The translations under genes and the position numbers were made by a program. The notes under the pieces are model-generated. The model made no database searches, was not told the origin of the DNA, and saw only the letters and a program-made list of their open reading frames with translations. From Myxococcales bacterium (GTDB taxonomy: Bacteria; Myxococcota_A; Polyangia; Polyangiales; Polyangiaceae), in the NCBI GenBank assembly GCA_016712525.1, contig JADJQX010000008.1, positions 744,001 to 808,000 of the forward strand: DNA of 64,000 nt, in the 5' to 3' direction. Positions 8,801 to 17,549 of this stretch are shown piece after piece; positions within the stretch are counted from its first letter, which is position 1, and the number at the start of each line of letters is the position of its first letter.

Positions 8801-8819
8801 CGTGTTGCGCCGCAACACG
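8801..8819. promoter_or_regulatory. Predicted PhaR operator 3, 8-bp arms
   Basis: CGTGTTGC-GCC-GCAACACG: a perfect 8-bp-arm dyad centred on GCC, sharing TGTTGC/GCAACA with operator 1. It lies just downstream of the predicted -10 and 18 bp before the first start codon of the PHA operon, a position suited to repression. Confidence 0.65.
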
Positions 8820-8837
8820 GCACCCCGAGGAGCCCGC

Positions 8838-9821
8838 ATGTCCGTCCGCCGTCACCCCGTCCGCCGCACGCTCGTCATCGCCCTCGGCCTCGCGGCCCTC
8901 GCGGCCGGCCCCATCGTCGAGGCCGGGTGCGCGACGTCGGGCCCCGAGTGCACCCGCGGGTCCGACTGCGCGACCGGCACGTGCAACGCGGCCGGCCGCT
9001 GCGTCCCGGGCGAAGAGGTCGATGGGAGCACCCCCGACGGCGGCTCCCCGGTCGACGCCGACGGCGGCGTGCCCCCCGTGACGGACGGCGCCGTTCCCGA
9101 CGTGATCGTCCCCGACGGCGGCTGCATCCCCAACAAGGACTTCCGCATCCTCCGCGAAGAGGTCCCCCTCGCGGCCGGGCTGCGCGCCACGTTCAAGGTC
9201 GCGCGGGACGCGGACGTGTCGACCGCGGGCACCCCCGGCCCGAACGACACGCGCGAATGGGATTTCTCGGGCGACCTCACGGGCGACGTCACCACGCTCG
9301 TCGAGACCCAGAAGATCTCGGACAAGTGGTTCAAGGACGACTTCGCGACGGCGACGTACGCGACGAAGCTCTCGGAGACCTCGGCCCTGCTCGGCGTGTT
9401 CGAGATCACCCCCTCGGCGCTGAAGCTCCGAGGCGTCGTCTCGCCCGACGAGGGCATCTCGCGCACCAACGTGTCGTACTCGCCCCCGGTCGACGTGCTC
9501 GCGTTCCCGCTCGAGCCGCAGAAGACGTGGTCGACGAACGCGAGCGTCTCGGGCCTCGTGAACGGCTTCTTCACGGCCTACTCGGAGAAATACGACTCTC
9601 AGGTCGACGCGAAGGGCACCCTCAAGACCCCGCTCGGCACCTTCACGGTGCTCCGCGTGCGGACCACCCTCACGAAGACCGTGGGCGTGCTCGTCACGAC
9701 CATCCGCTCGTTCGCCTGGGTGAGCGAGTGCTACGGCACCGTCGCCACGGCCACGTCGGACGACAACGAGACGACCCCCGAGTTTACCCGCGCCGCCGAG
9801 ATCCGCCGGATCGCCCGCTGA
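8838..9821 (+). CDS. Lipoprotein paralogue A of the PHA operon
   Basis: A 327-residue secreted protein. A signal peptide is followed by a Cys-rich stretch (CTRGSDCATGTCNAAGRCVPG) of the kind common in myxobacterial lipoproteins and an Asp/Gly/Pro linker. The C-terminal 220 residues form a conserved region ending in EFTRAAEIRRIAR. The same region occurs in the protein at 12434-13294 (KWFKDDF against KWYEKSF, and the EIRR end), so the two are paralogues in one operon. No named domain is recognised. ATG at 8838 follows GAGGAG by five bases. The stop overlaps the next start as TGATG. Confidence 0.75.
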   Translation: MSVRRHPVRRTLVIALGLAALAAGPIVEAGCATSGPECTRGSDCATGTCNAAGRCVPGEEVDGSTPDGGSPVDADGGVPPVTDGAVPDVIVPDGGCIPNKDFRILREEVPLAAGLRATFKVARDADVSTAGTPGPNDTREWDFSGDLTGDVTTLVETQKISDKWFKDDFATATYATKLSETSALLGVFEITPSALKLRGVVSPDEGISRTNVSYSPPVDVLAFPLEPQKTWSTNASVSGLVNGFFTAYSEKYDSQVDAKGTLKTPLGTFTVLRVRTTLTKTVGVLVTTIRSFAWVSECYGTVATATSDDNETTPEFTRAAEIRRIAR

Positions 9822-10835
9822 TGCACGCCTCGACGAAATCCTTCCTCGCGAGCGCCGTCGTCCTCGCCTCGTGCCTCGGGTCGACGGGCTGCTTCTCGTT
9901 CCACCAAGGCCCGCTGCCGGGCGAGCCCAAGACGGCGACCTACACCAAGGTCGACGGGGTCCGTGTCCGCTACCTCGACACCGAGGGCAGCGGCGCCTCG
10001 AGCGCGAAGCCGACCGTGGTGCTCGTGCACGGGTTCGCGTCGTCGCTCGACGTGTGGGCCACGGTGGTGCCCACCCTCAAGACGACCCACAGGGTCGTGG
10101 CGCTCGATCTCAAGGGCTTCGGCTGGAGCGAGCGACCCGAGGGCGACTACTCCCCGGCGGCCGAGGCGCGCCTCGTGCTCGGCCTCATGAACCAGCTCGG
10201 CATCACGCACACGTCGATCGTGGGCCACTCGTGGGGCACGAGCGTCACGCTCTCGGCCGTGCTCCAGGCCCCCGAGAAGTTCGATCGCGTGGCCCTCTAC
10301 GACGCGTGGGTCTACGAGGAGCAGCAGCCGACGTTCTTCCAGTGGTCACGCGCCGCCGGTGTGGGCGAGGTGCTCTTCGGGCTTTATTACAACCAGCGCG
10401 CCGAGGATCGGCTCGGGCTCGCCTTCTACGACAAGAGCTTCGTGACCGAGGAGCTCATCGCCGTGGCCGAGTCGCACCTCGAGAAGCCCGGCACCACCGC
10501 CGCCCACCTCGCGGCCGTGCGCGGCCAGCGGTACGGAGAGCTCGAGACGCACTACCGCGAGGTGAAGCAGAAGACGCTCCTCCTCTACGGCCGCGAGGAC
10601 GTCGTCACCACGGTGAAGTACGGCGAGCGCCTCCTCCGCGAGCTCCCGAACGCGCGCATGGTCGTGTACCCGCGCTGCGGTCACTTTCCGATGCTCGAGG
10701 CCGCCAAGGCCTCCACGCGCGATCTCCACGCGTTCCTCCTCGAGGACGAGGGGCGCCGCCGCGGCGTCGACGAGCCCCGCCAAGCCGAAGGCCCAAGAGC
10801 CGACGCCCGAGCCGAAGGTCGAGAAGGCCCCGTGA
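9821..10835 (+). CDS. Alpha/beta-hydrolase lipoprotein, 3' frameshift suspected
   Basis: A secreted or lipid-anchored esterase-type hydrolase (lipobox STGC at residue 24). It has the alpha/beta-hydrolase core: oxyanion motif VLVHGFASS, nucleophile Ser137 in GHSWG, Asp260 in GRED, and His288 in CGHFP. As written, the frame runs without a stop into the next gene. In a frame restored by removing one G from the run at 10750-10753, it would end in a Pro/Lys-rich tail (KPKAQEPTPEPKVEKAP) at TGA 10833-10835. That stop overlaps the next gene's GTG as GTGA, the coupling seen elsewhere in this operon. The fusion is therefore read as an indel, either a sequencing error or a real mutation. Confidence 0.75.
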
Positions 10836-12424
10836 GCACGAAACGTACGACCCTCTGCGCGGCGCTCACGGCCGCGGTCGCCACCTTCGCCGTCGCCCGC
10901 GACGCCCACGCCACGGGCTTCGCCGAGCTCGGCGAGGACATCGTCCAGCGCGACAAGGTGACCGTCGAGCTCGACGGCTACCTGCGCACGCGCGGCGAGG
11001 CGCTCCACAACTTCGACCTCGACCGAGGCCTCTCGCCTTCGGGTACGCCGCTCTTCCCCGTGTCGAAGGCCGACCCGACCGCGCAGACCCTCACCCACTG
11101 GGACATGCGCGCGCGCCTCGACGTGAAGGTGTTCGCGCCCGGTCAAACCTTCGCGGTGAAGCTCCGCCTCGACGCGCTCGACAACCTCTCGCTCGGCAGC
11201 GTGCCGAACGACGTGCCCGCCGCGACCACAGGGCAAAGGAGCCCCGCCGATCCGCTCAAGATCCGGCGCGCGTACGGCGAGGCGCTCCTCCCGTTCGGCC
11301 TGCTCGTGGCCGGCCGCATGGGCACGCACTGGGGGCTCGGCCTCGTCGCCAACGGGGGCGACTGCCTCGACTGCGACTCGGCCGACGCCCAAGATCGCGT
11401 GGCCCTCGTCACGCCCATCGCGAACCACGTGTTCGCCGTGGCCTACGATTTCTCGGCCACCGGGCCCGTGGGCACGCGCCCCGCGCAGAACCGCTTCCTC
11501 GACCTCGAGCGCACGACGAACGTGCAGACCGCCACGATGGCGTTCCTCCGAGGGTGGAGCAAGGAGTCGATCGCCCGGCGAAAGAAGGCCGGCAAGGTCA
11601 CGGTCGACTACGGCGGGTACTTCACCCACAGGTGGCAGACGAACGACGTGCCAGGCTCGTATTTGCCTACGGCGCAGGCGATCGACGTGTCGAGCGCGAA
11701 CCAGATCATGGCGCGCGGGCTGACGGCGACGGCGTTCGACGCGTGGGCCAAGGTGGTCACGAAGAACATGCGCCTCGAGGCCGAGGCCGCGATGCTGCTC
11801 TCGACGATCGAAGAGGCCTCGGCCATCCCCGGGGTGTCGCTCCGTGACCCGGTGAAGGCACGCCAGTTCGGCGCGGCGTTCGAGTCCGACTTCGGCTCCG
11901 ACGACGGCCTGCTCTCGGCGGGGCTCGATCTCGGCTACGCGAGCGGCGATCCGGCGCCCGGCATGGGCGTCTCGCAGAAACTCGGCCAGCGCGCGCCCAA
12001 GGCCGGCGACCTCGACGGGCCGCAGGCGAACCCCCGCCGCGACAACCGCATCGACAACTTCCGCTTCCACCCCGACTACCGCATCGACCGCATCCTCTTC
12101 CGCGAGATCGTGGGCACCGTGACCGACGCGGTCTACGCGCGGCCCCACGCCCGGGTGCGCCTCGTCGAGGAGACGAGCTTCCGCGTGACCGCGACGGGCG
12201 CGGCGGTGGCCAGCATGGCGTCGTTCGCCGAGTCGACCCCCGGCGGCAAGAAGCCCCTCGGCGTCGAGATCGACCCGTCGATCACGTACGAGCACAAGGA
12301 CGGCTTCTTCGCGACGCTCGACTACGCGGTACTCTTCCCCCTGGCGGGCCTCGACAACCCGCAGGTCGGCCTCTTCGCCAAGCCCGCGCAGCTCGTGCGC
12401 CTCCGCTTCAACTACGTGTTCTGA
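10832..12424 (+). CDS. Outer-membrane beta-barrel protein (TIGR04551-like)
   Basis: About 530 residues beginning with GTG and a signal peptide (AALTAAVATFAVARDAHA). The mature protein alternates short hydrophobic and polar segments and ends in LRFNYVF, with the C-terminal aromatic usual for outer-membrane barrels. Internal regions (DYGGYFTHRWQTNDVPGSY and RRDNRIDNFRFHPDYRIDR) resemble the TIGR04551 family of myxobacteria, named from memory. It may be a porin or receptor for hydrophobic substrates that feed the PHA operon. No transport substrate is known. Confidence 0.65.
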   Translation: MSTKRTTLCAALTAAVATFAVARDAHATGFAELGEDIVQRDKVTVELDGYLRTRGEALHNFDLDRGLSPSGTPLFPVSKADPTAQTLTHWDMRARLDVKVFAPGQTFAVKLRLDALDNLSLGSVPNDVPAATTGQRSPADPLKIRRAYGEALLPFGLLVAGRMGTHWGLGLVANGGDCLDCDSADAQDRVALVTPIANHVFAVAYDFSATGPVGTRPAQNRFLDLERTTNVQTATMAFLRGWSKESIARRKKAGKVTVDYGGYFTHRWQTNDVPGSYLPTAQAIDVSSANQIMARGLTATAFDAWAKVVTKNMRLEAEAAMLLSTIEEASAIPGVSLRDPVKARQFGAAFESDFGSDDGLLSAGLDLGYASGDPAPGMGVSQKLGQRAPKAGDLDGPQANPRRDNRIDNFRFHPDYRIDRILFREIVGTVTDAVYARPHARVRLVEETSFRVTATGAAVASMASFAESTPGGKKPLGVEIDPSITYEHKDGFFATLDYAVLFPLAGLDNPQVGLFAKPAQLVRLRFNYVF

Positions 12425-12433
12425 GCCAAGGCC

Positions 12434-13294
12434 ATGAAAAAGAGTCCAAGCTTCGCCCTCGCGCTCCCGGCCCTCGCGGTCACCCTCTCGCTCTTCGCGT
12501 GCAGCGAGAACCTCACACCCCAAGGGGAGCGCACGCCCTACGAGGCCCCCGCCGTCGAGAAGCTCGCGTGCGTGCCGAACCTCGACGGCAAGATCGACGC
12601 GAACGAGCTCGCGCCCGCGATCGGCGTGCCCGTGCGCTACCTCGTGTCGCCCTCCGGAAAAGACCAAGCCGTGGACCTCGTGCCGAAGCCGAACGGCGAG
12701 GGCAAGGTCCGCTGGGACTACTCCCTCGACAAACGCGACGACCAGGCGGCCACGATCGAGGCCTCGGCGATCAAGGGCAAGTGGTACGAAAAGAGCTTCC
12801 CCGAGAGCGCGTTCGTGGCCCCGTTCGACATCGGCGGGCGCGTCGAGGCGGTGTACCAGTACACGCCCGAGGCGATCTCGCTGCTCGGCCTCGCCTCGAA
12901 GGAGCCCAACGCCCCCGAGGGCCAGACGCTCTTCGTGTATACTGCACCTGTTGCGATCTACAAGTTCCCGCTCGCGCCCGGCGTGACCTACACGTCCGTG
13001 GGCGAGGTGAAGAACGCGACGCTGCGCGGCCTCCCGTACGCCGGGAAGGACACGTACGAGGTGAAGGTCGATCAGATGGGGCAGCTCGATCTGCCCGACG
13101 TGGTCTTCGCCCAGGCCCTCCGCGTGCGCACCAAGGTGACGCTCGAGCCTGCCGCCGGAGCCGTGACGTCGCAGATCCAGGTCTCGTTTTTGTTCGAGTG
13201 CTTCGGCGAGGTCATGCGCGCGACGAGCAAGACCGGCGAGAAGAACGAGGACTTCACCGTCGCGAGCGAGATCCGACGCTTCGGTTTGCCCTGA
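12434..13294 (+). CDS. Lipoprotein paralogue B of the PHA operon
   Basis: A 286-residue lipoprotein; the lipobox is LSLFAC. The mature region aligns along its length with the C-terminal region of the protein at 8838-9821, sharing a dedicated KWY/KWF segment and the terminal ASEIRR motif, and differs mainly by lacking the Cys-rich head. Paralogue B sits just downstream of the outer-membrane protein. A pair of related lipoproteins around a barrel suggests an accessory complex, perhaps ligand-binding. No named family is recognised. Confidence 0.7.
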   Translation: MKKSPSFALALPALAVTLSLFACSENLTPQGERTPYEAPAVEKLACVPNLDGKIDANELAPAIGVPVRYLVSPSGKDQAVDLVPKPNGEGKVRWDYSLDKRDDQAATIEASAIKGKWYEKSFPESAFVAPFDIGGRVEAVYQYTPEAISLLGLASKEPNAPEGQTLFVYTAPVAIYKFPLAPGVTYTSVGEVKNATLRGLPYAGKDTYEVKVDQMGQLDLPDVVFAQALRVRTKVTLEPAAGAVTSQIQVSFLFECFGEVMRATSKTGEKNEDFTVASEIRRFGLP

Positions 13295-13311
13295 GCCACG
13301 AGGAGAGCACC

Positions 13312-13731
13312 ATGGTCTGGGACGCCTGGAAGAAGAGCTTCGACACCTGGGAGGATCGCACCGCGAAGCTCCTCGAGGTGGCGCTGAAGAGCCCCGTCGT
13401 GCTGCGGCCCGCCGCCGCCGCGCTCACCGCGGGGCTCCGCGCGAAGGCCGCCGCCGACAAGGTGGCGACGTACGTGGTGGGCCACATGGGCCTGCCCACC
13501 AAGGCCGACCAAGAGCGCGCGCTCCACGCGATCTACCGCCTCGAGAGCCGCATCATCGATCTCGAAGAGAAGCTCGACGCCGAGCGCGAAGAGAAGCGGA
13601 CCATCACGGTGCGCGAGGCGAAGCCGGCCGAGCCCCGCGAGCGTGAGGCCCTCTCGGCCCACGACGAAACCCAAAAGACCCTCGTGGGCCTCGCCCACGC
13701 GCCCGCCGAAACCACGGAACCGAGGAAGTAG
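13312..13731 (+). CDS. PhaE/phasin-like PHA synthase partner
   Basis: A 139-residue soluble helical protein. It opens with WDAWKKSFDTWEDRT, continues with an amphipathic helix, and has a coiled coil at about residues 60-95 (GLPTKADQERALHAIYRLES, then a leucine-zipper-like heptad). The PT.ad...hAIYrLE pattern recurs in PhaE, PhaM and phasin C-termini. It lies six bases before the acyl-CoA synthetase and about 1.8 kb before phaC. Class III synthases need a PhaE partner, and this protein is shorter than classic PhaE. ATG at 13312 has a good GAGGAG upstream. Confidence 0.6.
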   Translation: MVWDAWKKSFDTWEDRTAKLLEVALKSPVVLRPAAAALTAGLRAKAAADKVATYVVGHMGLPTKADQERALHAIYRLESRIIDLEEKLDAEREEKRTITVREAKPAEPREREALSAHDETQKTLVGLAHAPAETTEPRK

Positions 13732-13737
13732 CTCGTC

Positions 13738-15522
13738 ATGGACGTGTCCAAGTATCTCGACATCGCGATCGCCCCGAAATTCCTGTTCGACTCGCTGCCC
13801 GAGCGCGCCGAGCGCGTGCGCTTCTGGGTGCCGAAGCCCGGCGCAGGCACGAACCTCGAGGCCTACGCCAAGGTCACCTACGGCGAGTTCGCGGCCGAGG
13901 TGAAGGCCGTGGCCGGCTTCTTGGCCGACGTGCTCGCGCCCGGGGATCGTGCGTCGATCTTCGCGCCGAACCGCGTCGAGTGGGCGTCGGCGGCGCTCGG
14001 CATCCAGGCCGTGGGCGGCGTGATCGTGCCGGCGTACCCCGCGAGCACCCCGGCGCAGCTCGGCTACGTGCTCTCGCACTCGGACGCGAAGGTCGTGTTC
14101 GTCGACACCCCGGCCCTCCTCGCGAAGCTCTTCGAGGCGTGGCCGCTCTGCACCCACGTGTCGCACGTGGTGCTGCTCGACGGCGCGCTCGACGCGTCCC
14201 GTGTGCTCGACAAGATGCGGGCCGACCAGAAGCCCACCCCGGGCGACGACGTGCTCGCCAAGATCGTCCCCTTCCCGGAGGTCGTGCGCCTCGGCGACGC
14301 GTGGCACGAGGCCCACCCGGGCGCGTTCGAGGCGCGCATGAACGCGGTCGACGTCGACGCTCCCGGCATGATGCTCTACACGAGCGGCACCTCGGGGAAC
14401 CCGAAGGGCGTGCCGCTCTCGCACCGCAACGTGGGCACGAACGGGCGCGACTGGCTCGAGCTCAACGGGCCGCTCGTGCCCGAGAACGCGGTCGACGTGC
14501 TCTGGCTCCCGATGAGCCACATCTTCGGCTTCGGCGAGATGAACCTCGGCAACATCTTGGGCATGACGAGCTACATGTCCGACCCCGCGGGCTGCATCGC
14601 GCTCGTGCCGGTCGTGAAGCCGCACGTGTTCATGAGCGTGCCGTCGCACTGGGAGAAGCTCGCGGCGCCCGCCATGAAGGAGCAGGATCCCGCCACGCAG
14701 AAGGCGCGCCTCCTCGAGTGCACGGGCGGCAGGCTCTCGTTCTGCCTCTCCGGCGGCGCCGGCCTCTCGCGCGACGTGAAGGAGTTCTACCACCGCGCCG
14801 GCATCCTCATCGTCGAGGGGTACGGCCTCACCGAGACGTCGCCCACGCTCACGTTGAACCGGTTCGATGCGTTCCGCTTCGACTCGGTCGGCAAGGTGCT
14901 CCCGTCGACGAACGTGAAGCTCGCCGACGACGGCGAGATCCTCGCCAAGGGCCCGAACGTGTTCAAGGGCTACCACAAGGACCCGGCGGCGACCGCCGAG
15001 GCCTTCACCGAAGATGGCTGGTTCAAGACCGGCGACGTGGGCCGCTTCACCGAAGATGGCTTCCTCCAGATCGTCGATCGCAAAAAGGACATCCTCGTGA
15101 CCGCCGGCGGCAAGAACGTGCCCCCGGCCAACATCGAGCTTCGCTTCCAGGGCGATCCGCGCTTTTTGCACGTGGTCGTCTACGGCGACGGGAAGAAGTA
15201 CCTCGTCTGCGGCGTGTGGCTGAACGACGCCGTGGTCGACGCGGAGCTGTCGCACGTGGCCCCGGCCGACAGGCGCGCCGCGCGCGAGGCGCTCGTGCAG
15301 GCGAAGGTCGACGAGGTGAACCGGGACCTCGCGAGCTACGAGTCGCTGAAGGCGTTCGTCATCGTCGACACCCCGCTCACGGTCGAGTCGGAGCTGCTCA
15401 CGGCCTCGCTCAAGGTGCGCCGCAAGAAGGTGGTCGAGGCCTTCAAGCACCAGTTCGAGTCGCTCTACGACAGACCCGCTCCCCCGAAGAAGGCGGCCGA
15501 GGCCGGCAGCACGGGAGCCTGA
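13738..15522 (+). CDS. AMP-forming acyl-CoA synthetase
   Basis: A 594-residue adenylate-forming enzyme that activates a carboxylic acid to its acyl-CoA at the cost of ATP. It shows the P-loop LYTSGTSGNPKGVPLSH, the adenine-binding GYGLTETSPT, the KTGDVGRF hinge region, and the DRKKDILVTAGGKNV C-terminal motif. The architecture matches long-chain acyl-CoA synthetases that lack a membrane segment. In this operon it plausibly supplies acyl-CoA for PHA synthesis. It overlaps neither neighbour; phaC begins four bases downstream. Confidence 0.85.
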   Translation: MDVSKYLDIAIAPKFLFDSLPERAERVRFWVPKPGAGTNLEAYAKVTYGEFAAEVKAVAGFLADVLAPGDRASIFAPNRVEWASAALGIQAVGGVIVPAYPASTPAQLGYVLSHSDAKVVFVDTPALLAKLFEAWPLCTHVSHVVLLDGALDASRVLDKMRADQKPTPGDDVLAKIVPFPEVVRLGDAWHEAHPGAFEARMNAVDVDAPGMMLYTSGTSGNPKGVPLSHRNVGTNGRDWLELNGPLVPENAVDVLWLPMSHIFGFGEMNLGNILGMTSYMSDPAGCIALVPVVKPHVFMSVPSHWEKLAAPAMKEQDPATQKARLLECTGGRLSFCLSGGAGLSRDVKEFYHRAGILIVEGYGLTETSPTLTLNRFDAFRFDSVGKVLPSTNVKLADDGEILAKGPNVFKGYHKDPAATAEAFTEDGWFKTGDVGRFTEDGFLQIVDRKKDILVTAGGKNVPPANIELRFQGDPRFLHVVVYGDGKKYLVCGVWLNDAVVDAELSHVAPADRRAAREALVQAKVDEVNRDLASYESLKAFVIVDTPLTVESELLTASLKVRRKKVVEAFKHQFESLYDRPAPPKKAAEAGSTGA

Positions 15523-15526
15523 GGCC

Positions 15527-16612
15527 ATGAGCGAAGACACGAAGTGGCCGGCGCGGCTCAAGAACCTCGCCGAGCTCGGCCTCCGCGGAAAGCCCCCCGT
15601 GGGCACGACGCCGGCCGACGTCGTGCACCGCGAGAACAAGTGGCGCCTCCTCCGCTACCGGAGGAAAGCACCGCCGAAGTACGCGACGCCGGTGCTGCTC
15701 GTGCCGTCGCTCATCAACCGGCACTACGTGCTCGACCTCTTGCCCGGCAAGAGCCTCGCCGAGTGGCTCGTCGCCGAAGGGCACGACGTCTTCATCATCG
15801 ACTGGGGCACCCCCGGCGACGAGGACCGCTACGTCACGTTCGAGGACGTGGCCGACAAGTACATCGGCCGCGCGCTCCGCAAGGCCGCGTCGTATGGCAA
15901 GTACGGCAAGGCCCACCTCCTCGGGTACTGCCTCGGCGGCCTGCTCACGGTCGTGCACGCCATCCGCTACCCGGATCGTGTGGCCTCGCTGCTCACGCTC
16001 GCCGCGCCCATCAAATTCGGGGACGACGGCCTCCTCTCGCACTGGGCCCGCACCGAGACGTTCGACCTCGACGCCCTGCTCGAGGCCTCGGGCAACGTGC
16101 CGTGGCAGCTCATGCAGTCGACGTTTCAGCTCCTCCGGCCGACGATGAACCTGTCGAAGACGGTGACGCTCGTCGATCGCGCCTGGAACGACGAGTTCCT
16201 CGACGGCTTCTTCGCCCTCGAGAAGTGGGGCAACGACGCGGTCGCGTTCCCGGGCGAGTGCTTCCGCGAGTACATCACCGCGCACTACCGGAACGACGAG
16301 CTTTGCCAAGGCACGTTCCACTTCGCGGGCAAGAACGTGCGACTCGAAGACCTCAAAGTGCCGCTCCTCGCCATCACGTTCGAGCACGACGCGATCGTCC
16401 CGAAGGAGAGCTCGGCGCCGCTCGTCGCGCTCGCGGGCTCGAAGGACAAGGCGCATCTCCACCTGCCCGGCGGACACGTCGGCGCGGTCGTCTCGAGCGC
16501 CGCCAAGACGCGGCTCTGGCCGAAGCTTGCCGAGTTCTGGGCGAAGCGCGACGTGCCCGAGGAGCTCCGCGCCCAAGCCTCCCCGAGCCTCCCGACGAAC
16601 GGCGTCTCCTGA
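15527..16612 (+). CDS. phaC: Class III-type PHA synthase subunit PhaC
   Basis: A 361-residue polymerase that builds PHA from hydroxyacyl-CoA at the granule. It has the lipase-like box GYCLGG with catalytic Cys135, and Asp288 (EHDAIVP) and His317 (GGHVG) complete the triad. The length is close to class III/IV PhaC (about 350-370 residues) rather than class I/II (above 550). Such enzymes act with a second subunit; the PhaE-like gene at 13312 is the likely partner. It is the last gene of the operon that starts at 8838. Confidence 0.88.
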   Translation: MSEDTKWPARLKNLAELGLRGKPPVGTTPADVVHRENKWRLLRYRRKAPPKYATPVLLVPSLINRHYVLDLLPGKSLAEWLVAEGHDVFIIDWGTPGDEDRYVTFEDVADKYIGRALRKAASYGKYGKAHLLGYCLGGLLTVVHAIRYPDRVASLLTLAAPIKFGDDGLLSHWARTETFDLDALLEASGNVPWQLMQSTFQLLRPTMNLSKTVTLVDRAWNDEFLDGFFALEKWGNDAVAFPGECFREYITAHYRNDELCQGTFHFAGKNVRLEDLKVPLLAITFEHDAIVPKESSAPLVALAGSKDKAHLHLPGGHVGAVVSSAAKTRLWPKLAEFWAKRDVPEELRAQASPSLPTNGVS

Positions 16613-16663
16613 GAGGGGAGGCATGCCCGTGCCCCGAGCCCACCCCGGTGGTAGGCTCGGGGC

Positions 16664-17263
16664 ATGCGTTGGTCCCCTGCCCTCTCTGTGACGCTCGTCT
16701 CGGGTGCGTTCCTCGGCCTCGGCGTGGCCTTCTCGGCGTGCGCCTCGTCCACGACGGACGACACCACCGACGCGGCCCCCTCCCCCACCGCCACGCTCAC
16801 CGGCACCACGGGCCCCGACGGCGCCTCGCCCCCGAAGGACGCCTCGGCCGACGCGGCGAGCCCCGACGCGACCTCGGCCGACGCGAGCGATCCCGACGCG
16901 GCCTGCGGCGACGCGGGCGTGACCACCTTCGGCCCCGGCGACACGTGCGCCCCGTTCGGCGAGGGCACTCCGTGCGGCGGCGGTTGCGTGCCGAAGTACG
17001 GCTACGTGTGCACCGGCGGCGGCCCGCCGAACCTCACCGGGTGCCGCCAGATGAGCAACTCCACCTTCGGCGGCACGTACTGCTGCCCCGAGCTGTCGTG
17101 CGTGCGAAGCACCTTCCAAGACAAGGACTGCGCCGGCAAGCCCGGCAAGACCCAGATGCGCGTGTGCCCGGTCGACGCCCAGAAGAACCTCCGCGCCCAG
17201 CCGCCCGCGGGCTGCGAAGAGGTCACGGGCCCCGAGTACCGCTACTTCTGCTGCCCGCCCTGA
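16664..17263 (+). CDS. Cysteine-rich lipoprotein
   Basis: A 199-residue predicted lipoprotein: the signal peptide ends at VAFSAC. A Thr/Ala/Asp-rich linker (DASADAASPDATSADASD) leads to a compact domain with about ten cysteines, including CGGGC, YCCPELSC and YFCCPP. The paired cysteines suggest a disulfide-rich extracellular fold; no named family is recognised. It starts 51 bp after phaC and may be cotranscribed. Confidence 0.65.
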   Translation: MRWSPALSVTLVSGAFLGLGVAFSACASSTTDDTTDAAPSPTATLTGTTGPDGASPPKDASADAASPDATSADASDPDAACGDAGVTTFGPGDTCAPFGEGTPCGGGCVPKYGYVCTGGGPPNLTGCRQMSNSTFGGTYCCPELSCVRSTFQDKDCAGKPGKTQMRVCPVDAQKNLRAQPPAGCEEVTGPEYRYFCCPP

Positions 17264-17274
17264 GGGGCGCGAGA

Positions 17275-17401
17275 TTCGTCAACGTTGACGAACGCAATCG
17301 TCAACGTTGACGATTGGCCGAAGCACCTCTTCGCGCGGGCCTTGTTTTTCCCTGGATTTGGTTCGTCAACGTTGACGAACGCGATCGTCAACGTTGACGA
17401 T
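17275..17401. repeat. Palindrome array A: four dyads with AACGTT core
   Basis: Four near-perfect palindromes, all built on CGTCAACGTTGACG: at 17275-17292, 17295-17316, 17361-17380 and 17384-17401. They form two pairs. Within each pair the centres are 22 bp apart, and the two pairs are 87 bp apart. This lies in a gene-free stretch (17264-17761). Confidence 0.85.
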
Positions 17402-17549
17402 TGGCGAAGATTCGCCCCGCGCGGCCCGTGAGCCACGGCGCACGAGGGACGCTCCGTGGGGGTCGTGCGGGTGTGCCCGCCGACGCGCGTGACGAACGGC
17501 CACGGGCCCGCACGCCGCACCTTTTTGCCGCATGCCGGGTGGCCGAAGA

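Noticed and set aside
8699..12424. A 1241-codon open frame across three genes
   Set aside because: It joins an upstream shadow, the hydrolase and the barrel gene by chance plus an indel; signal peptides and overlaps show separate genes.
10832..12424. Programmed frameshift in the hydrolase gene
   Set aside because: The slippery run is only four G with no downstream hairpin seen, and the other permease indel is similar, so error is favoured.
13072..15639. An 855-codon minus-strand frame opposite the PHA genes
   Set aside because: Arg/His/Leu-rich antisense shadow of the acyl-CoA synthetase gene.
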